Shown here one piece after another: positions 58,221 to 64,000 of a stretch of DNA of 64,000 nucleotides. The first letter of the stretch is position 1. Every line of letters begins with the position of its first letter. The notes under the pieces were generated by a model. It made no database searches. It worked only from the letters and a program-made list of their open reading frames with translations, and had not been told where the DNA came from. The DNA comes from Mya arenaria (Eukaryota > Mollusca > Bivalvia > Myida > Myidae), in assembly GCF_026914265.1 (NCBI RefSeq), contig NC_069133.1, positions 627,501 to 691,500 on the forward strand, given 5' to 3'. The position numbers and the translations under genes were made by a program.

Positions 58221-60165
58221 GTCGTTCTAGAGATATACAACTTTTATAAAAATAATGCTACAAATAAAATCTGCCTGAAAGTTGAACCGTTATGAATACG
58301 ATTCTTAAAAATGGCAATATTGATGCTAACAGAATGTTATTATATAGACAGTCACGAAAAATAAAACCTTGCAATTATTAACTTTGTTGTAACATTGATG
58401 ATATTCTGCAGCGTTTATTCAAAGTACAGAAGAAATATCAAATTCCATGTTCTGTAAGACGTGATATAGAAAACTATATTACAGTGATACAAATAAATTA
58501 TCACTTTACTTTCTAATACCTGCCAAACCGAGTACAAACTTCGTTCATTTCATCTATTGAGAGGTATTGCGTTTTCTTCCATTTCTACTTTCGGGAAATT
58601 CTATTTTATAGTAATGAGTTATCCTCTTATTAGTAATGCCTTTTGTTTAAAATAAATCCTTTACTTATGTAAATGTACTTCTATCTATAACTAAACATTC
58701 CATCTTGCCTAATACTATTATGGTTTGATGTGTTCGTATTGGTATTGTTCAAATTAAGTATTTTGGTTATTTTAAGAAAACATAATCATCATGTTCTGCT
58801 CGGTTAAAGAAGACAATATAAGGCGACGAAACATTACTGTACATTCTTTATATTGCAGATAGCTTAGACACGATGCGGTAAAACTGAAACGATACAAAGA
58901 CAGAAAAATGCCATTAATAACTCATATTGACTATTTATTAATTATATTGATATTCGAAGAATTTAACATTTGGAATTGAAGACTTAATGTAGTTATTTGT
59001 AAGAAACAAAGATGTGCGAATGCATTATAAATTTTGGTACGAACATATCGAGTCCGAAATCTCACATCAAGAATTTGCTTTATTCAACAGTATTACTAAT
59101 TCTAATATATGTAAGAATAAAGCTTGGAACATCAAACATGTAATACATACGCTATGGTTGGCCACAAAACCATCTTAAGACGAACATATTGTACTACAGT
59201 TAATTTCACAGCCAACAAAATGGCGACAACTAATAGATTGATAGTCCAGCAAACTATTTTAAAAATATCACTGTAAAAATTAACTGAAAGTATAATTGTT
59301 TTTCATTATTTAAAGAAAGAAGGCGTAAAGCAAGATTACATTGTAAGATATATAAATGGAAACATTAAAAGGAAACAACGTTGAACATTTGATATGGAGT
59401 TCAAAGTTCAATCCTTTATTGTATGATATGGATCAGTGTAATAGAATTATGTTACTAAAAGGAAAATATCGACTTCTTTCTACTTTATGTTCCCTTTTAG
59501 GTACGTCTTTACGCTTACTGGATAGGGAAGCGGAAAATATCATTCTGAAAACAGATCCAAAGTATAAATGCGCTTGTATTGTAAATGGTTATACAAAACA
59601 TTACCTTCATCTACTATTAGGAATGTTGATACACGTAAAAACATATCGTATTAAACTTTCTTTCAGCAAGCAGGGTATATACATCCTCAATTTAAATGGT
59701 ATTTCAGGAATAAAAATGTAGAATATTGTATTTCGCAATACCTGAAGAATAAAGAAGTGCCAATAATATGTTTAAAAATATAAAAAGCTTATTGGAAATT
59801 TCATATTTAACTATAATAAAGTAGTAGCAGAAAATGACATTTCTCGTGAGATTGTATTGACTTAGTGTACCACTATGACCCTGTTGGACATATTTCTACA
59901 TGATATTTTTAGTTAATTTAAAAAAAAAAAATCTCCTTAGAAAACTGCTAATGAAATGTCCTTAATACCGAATAGCATCTGAAATTAATTTCCATACATG
60001 TCAATTAGAATTGACAAAAACTTTATGTAACTAGTGTAAAAGCTGGTATAAAAGAGAAGGGATTGAATTTCATGCCTCAATGCCGTGGATGATTCAAATA
60101 TCGTCCCTAATAGATAAGAAAATAGAGTTTTGTAACAATATTTCGATATTTATTTAATATCGACT
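58220..60165. other. AT-rich interval, no gene supported
   Basis: The longest frame (59356-59721, plus, 121 codons, with SLRLLDREAENIILKTDP) looks somewhat protein-like, but I cannot place it and find no splice context. It could be an old retroelement piece. Confidence 0.35.
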
Positions 60166-60169
60166 GGCC

Positions 60170-60420
60170 CTCCCCCCAAAGTCTATTTCGATAACTGATC
60201 ATGGATTTCAAATCCCTACATAAGAAATGGTATCCATACCACCTAACAAGGCGGCTTATAATGTAATCATAATTTGACGTTTATATTATGTAAACACTAT
60301 CATTGAAGAGTTACAATCTTCTAAAGCTTACGCTCCCAGCCAACTCGATGAACAAAGTGTTATTAAAACTGTGGCGTCTAACCTCAAGCAAAGACAAAAG
60401 TTGTGGTCTAATTAAATTAA
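60170..60420 (+). mobile_element. Penelope-like retroelement fragment
   Basis: Peptide pieces such as IPPNKAAYNVIII, YYVNTIIEELQSSKAYAPSQ and DEQSVIK match the N-terminal side of Penelope-type reverse transcriptases ('...iPPnKAanNVviiwrlYYinTL..EL..tkaY......de+sv...h'). Only this short, broken, old fragment is present. No GIY-YIG endonuclease was seen. Confidence 0.55.
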
Positions 60421-60429
60421 AAGATTTAT

Positions 60430-63160
60430 AATCCAAAATGCATAAAGTATAAATATTTTTGTAGACTTAAAAATAATTACACCATTTTGTAGAATTTGTT
60501 ATAAATGTTTGTAACAAATTGATATCAAATATATCTATAGAATTATTGTTTATTCGGCAATTAAGTTTGAGAAAAACAAATGTTTGAAAATTATGTTTGA
60601 TGAAGCTAAATCGTCGTTGATAGTAGGAACAATTGAAATTGAATTTGTCACTAAAAAAATACCTTTCCTTAAAAATTATACAACAGATAATTACCAGGGC
60701 ATGTTTAGAAATAACCGGAAGTGTCGTTTCTGTTTTAACTCATACAGCTTTCATTTGTCTCATGAATCACTTGATTACGTGTATCACTTACACCTGTAAT
60801 GTTTTGTTGGAAGGAATGTAGTGTAATGCAACAACTATGGAATAAATTAAACAGTTTTATAGCTTTAAATAAAATCAAAGTAATTATAGCTAAACATGAA
60901 GCCTCATTAGGGACAGTGAACAAACAAACACAATAAAATTTGTAATTTTCTTATAATCTCAATGAATTTTACATAAACTTAACCAAGTATAATAATAAAA
61001 CACTATCCTTTGATGTATATTTGATGTTTTTGAAATTACACATTAATATAGAAGAACAAGTAGATTCAACACCGATAAATTCTAAACCAACAATTACAAA
61101 TAGGATATACTTAAATCAACACAAAAGCTTAATAATAGAAGACACAATTAGCCATATCGAAAAAGAAAAATCGAAGTACTGAAATAACATATATATCAAT
61201 ATGCTTGAATTCCTCTTCTTGAAAACATTAGCTGGTAAAGGTGACATCGATTGTATAAACATCATTCGAACGTGTGTGTACGCATGTGTATAAGTGCGGG
61301 TATATATAAATATAAGCGTTAATGTTTTTTTTTTCGTGTGTGTTCTTATGCTTGCGCTTGCTTGTGCGAATGTGATGGTAAATGCGGGTGAGTGAACATT
61401 ATTGTTTTTGTATGGATATTAATTCTAACATATTAAATATAACTGTTACTAAATTAAGATTTAAAAACTGTTTGCTAATACAGATTCTATCTAAACAATA
61501 AATGAGAAAAAGAAACGGTTGCTTATGTAACTTCATCTTTAGGCTATTTCGTTGGTAATCAATGTATACCATATAGTTTCAATTTACAGAAGATGTTTGC
61601 GACTGGTCGTTGAGTTCTTGAAGTGTATTAGAACTTTTATAAATTGTGACAATTTTCACTTAAATGTTCCCAAGTTTTTTCTTCTGACAATTTAAAACTG
61701 TTTGCTATTGTTTTTACTTATTTGTGCTGCAACGAAACTCCTTGTTATTTTGTAACCAAATGTTGTCGTAATACAGGTTATACCTTCCTTATAAACCCAT
61801 TTAACCAATGCTGGCTTTTCGTTTTGACTTTGATTCGATATCTATGCAATGTTATGACATGTGTTGATCTGTTTGGGATGTTTTAAAATAACTTAGTTCA
61901 ATGTCTTAGTGTTATTTTTGCCAAAATATCTTTGTTTATTTTATCATCGAATTATGTGATTTTACATACGATATGTCACTCATTCCCTTAACTGGACTTT
62001 TAATGATTTAGTTTTACATTGTTCGAGCTGAAATTTAGACCTCGTTTGTTTCCTGATATGATCTCACGTTGAGGGCCAAAAAGATATATTACACATGTGT
62101 TAACTATAGGTCCTGCATAAGACACCAACAAAATAAATCAGAACGATTCTCTTTATTGGCCATGCTGTCGTTTCTTTTTTTAATAATCGCCCTGTATTCC
62201 ATAAAATCGTACGCGGAGATCATTAGATTCTATTTTGCTCTGCTGATCATTAATCGATTGATAAAATGTGTTCTCAACTAATGTGAAAAACACTATTAAG
62301 ATTTAAAATCAGCTATAAAAATAATCAACTGATACTTTATCTACATAGTCCCCCATTTGCCCTGAATATAATAATTGCCATTATTTCTCAGACTCACTTT
62401 TTTATTCCTACCACAGTGATATTATTACATCAGCAACCAGATTGACCTGGAACATATCTAACTGACAGTTGCAACCATTCAAAGATATACATGACTCAAA
62501 TATCTGATCCTATAGGAGACTGGCTAAAACCTGGCGGAGACACAACAGCGGACACCACACCCCCTATGATTTATTATTTTATCATAGCTTGTAGCACGAA
62601 GAATAAATCTTCAGAGGGTTTTGACATGATCAAAGCTCTTAGAAATGAGAACAATAAACGTCAGGTGGTAAGGAAGCGTAATATTGACAGCGTATGAGAC
62701 AAATTCCATCAAACTCGTATGATTGTTGCTGATTAACTAACAGATCTACTCGTAATAGCTGAAACCATTTTGGATGACAGCTGCAGAAAAAAAAAACATT
62801 TCTCTGAAGACACATAATATGAACTAAGGCGCTGCCTCTACGGGCTTGAAGTGTTATTGCCGGACACTTTAAGTTTACTTAATGACTAAGTGAAACATAC
62901 TTGGAGTAAAAGGGAACGTTTTTTTGTATATGTTAATAAAACTTTTAAAATAACAAGCAGTTCTGTTGCTGTTTGCAATTTATTTAGTGTATACGCAACA
63001 ATCTTCAATAATAGTGTATACATTATATATAATGCATTACTTTATATTTTATATGAAGTTTAGAGTTTTTCTTCTTAATTAACTTAAATAAAGCTACTAT
63101 GCATTTGAGATCAAGTACACAAACGCATTTGAGGAATATGTTACAAACAGAAAATGAATA
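60430..63160. other. AT-rich interval, no gene supported
   Basis: Chance ORFs only. The frame at 62491-62697 (plus; MTQISDPIGDWLKPGG) is slightly GC-richer but has no match I recognise. Confidence 0.35.
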
Positions 63161-63165
63161 AAAAA

Positions 63166-63660
63166 CAAGAGCTGTCACAGAGACAGCGCGCTCGACTATT
63201 CCGCCGCTTTTCGGTGTATGGACTGAAAAGTTTTGGCGAAACATGCATTGATCACTGTTATATTACATTTCAATGCAATACATGATGTGCTGAGTTATTT
63301 ACATAAATTGAATTGGAAAATATTTGAGGTGGTACGCAAATTTTAACATAAATTGCAAGTTGAAAAAGGGGCATAATTTTGTCAAAATGCTTGATAGAGT
63401 TCCATCCTCCCCACCCCCGCCAAAAATGTTGCAAAATGTTAATCATGAACAAATGTGTTGTTTAGATTTTAAAGGCAAATACAATTCTGCGTTAATTACA
63501 GAATTATCTAAACGATGCTTTCAGTAAACTTTAAAATAATTTGTGTTTGCAATGACATATCTCACAAACATCATGTCTAATGATCAAAATTATTAAAATT
63601 TCAATTAATGAATATTGTAAACAGCTTTGCTAAAATCAGGTATAAACCCAAAGACCTGTG
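63166..63660 (+). repeat. AACAAGAGCTGTCACAGAGACAGC-type dispersed repeat
   Basis: It opens with AACAAGAGCTGTCACAGAGA, then CAGCGCGCTCGACTATTCC, and continues with GGCATAATTTTGTCAAAATG, CTTGATAGAGTT. I associate this opening with a very common bivalve and gastropod repeat. The same AACAAGAGCTGTCA start is seen inverted at about 57407-57421. The right end is unclear. Confidence 0.6.
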
Positions 63661-64000
63661 ACAGTTAAATATGCAGCATCACCAACAGTGACCTTTTTGT
63701 CTTGCTTTTTGATAAAAAGGTTGCTGTTTTTACATCTGGTGGGAAATAAAATTGTATGAATAAATTAATGTTGCAATTTTGCAACTTTTAAAGGTCCAAT
63801 ATGTTATGACATCTTATGAGGTTTATTCTAAATGAAGCATGAAAATAGTCAAAACCAATTGTTCATATCATGGGACTTTCAAGACCCAGTATATTAAAGT
63901 TTAAACATATCAAGGTGTAATTACAAGCAAATGACTTCTAACCCACACATAATATATAACCCACAGGGTGATCATAAAAGAAATGATAAATTGCAATTAC

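Overview
The window reads as non-coding-rich, AT-rich nuclear DNA of an invertebrate animal, most likely a bivalve mollusc. The evidence is spliced host exons with GT/AG borders, a carbohydrate sulfotransferase of the animal Golgi type, broken LINEs whose peptides resemble those I know from mollusc genomes, and several short repeat families I associate with bivalves (for example elements opening with AACAAGAG and TTAA-flanked MITEs). A heterodont clam or dreissenid would fit, but the species cannot be proved from the sequence alone. There is no operon structure, no CRISPR array and no bacterial signal.

Layout. 1-10.3 kb: mostly non-coding, with a Pao/BEL retroelement fossil (3.4-3.7 kb), diverged tandem repeats (3.6-4.4 kb), an inverted copy of a repeat found again at 44.7 kb, a tandem array with a zinc-ribbon-like peptide (6.9-8.05 kb) and a broken cysteine-rich gene tail (8.8-9.0 kb). 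10.3-20 kb: LINE country, with an L1/Tx1-like ORF1 piece interrupted by another repeat, a long broken ORF2 (14-17 kb), an unrecognised reverse-strand pseudogene (17.1-17.6 kb) and the C-terminal end of a second LINE type (18.8-19.4 kb). 20-31 kb: a reverse-strand seven-helix membrane protein gene (25.2-26.5 kb), a third LINE fragment (27.4-27.9 kb), and the partner copies of two segmental duplications.

34.9-42.2 kb holds the best host gene: a two-exon carbohydrate sulfotransferase whose 6.1 kb intron carries SINE-like repeats, a reverse-strand ORF built of 14-residue repeats, and a full-length copy of repeat family A. 43.5-47.3 kb is stacked duplicated and repeat DNA. 48.4-57.9 kb is less AT-rich and holds small candidate host exons on both strands (plus: 50.3-51.1 kb; minus: 55.8-55.0 kb with a possible 5' end at 57.65 kb), mixed with GC-rich and TTAA MITEs, an element with internal tandem repeats and a nearly perfect 146 bp tandem duplication. 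58-64 kb is AT-rich with a Penelope-like fragment and an AACAAGAG repeat.

The most interesting non-gene signal is repeat family A: eight pieces in the window, all keeping the same end, with a (TA)n tract in the middle of the long ones. The gene models were read by eye from splice signals and frame continuity. None was tested by alignment.
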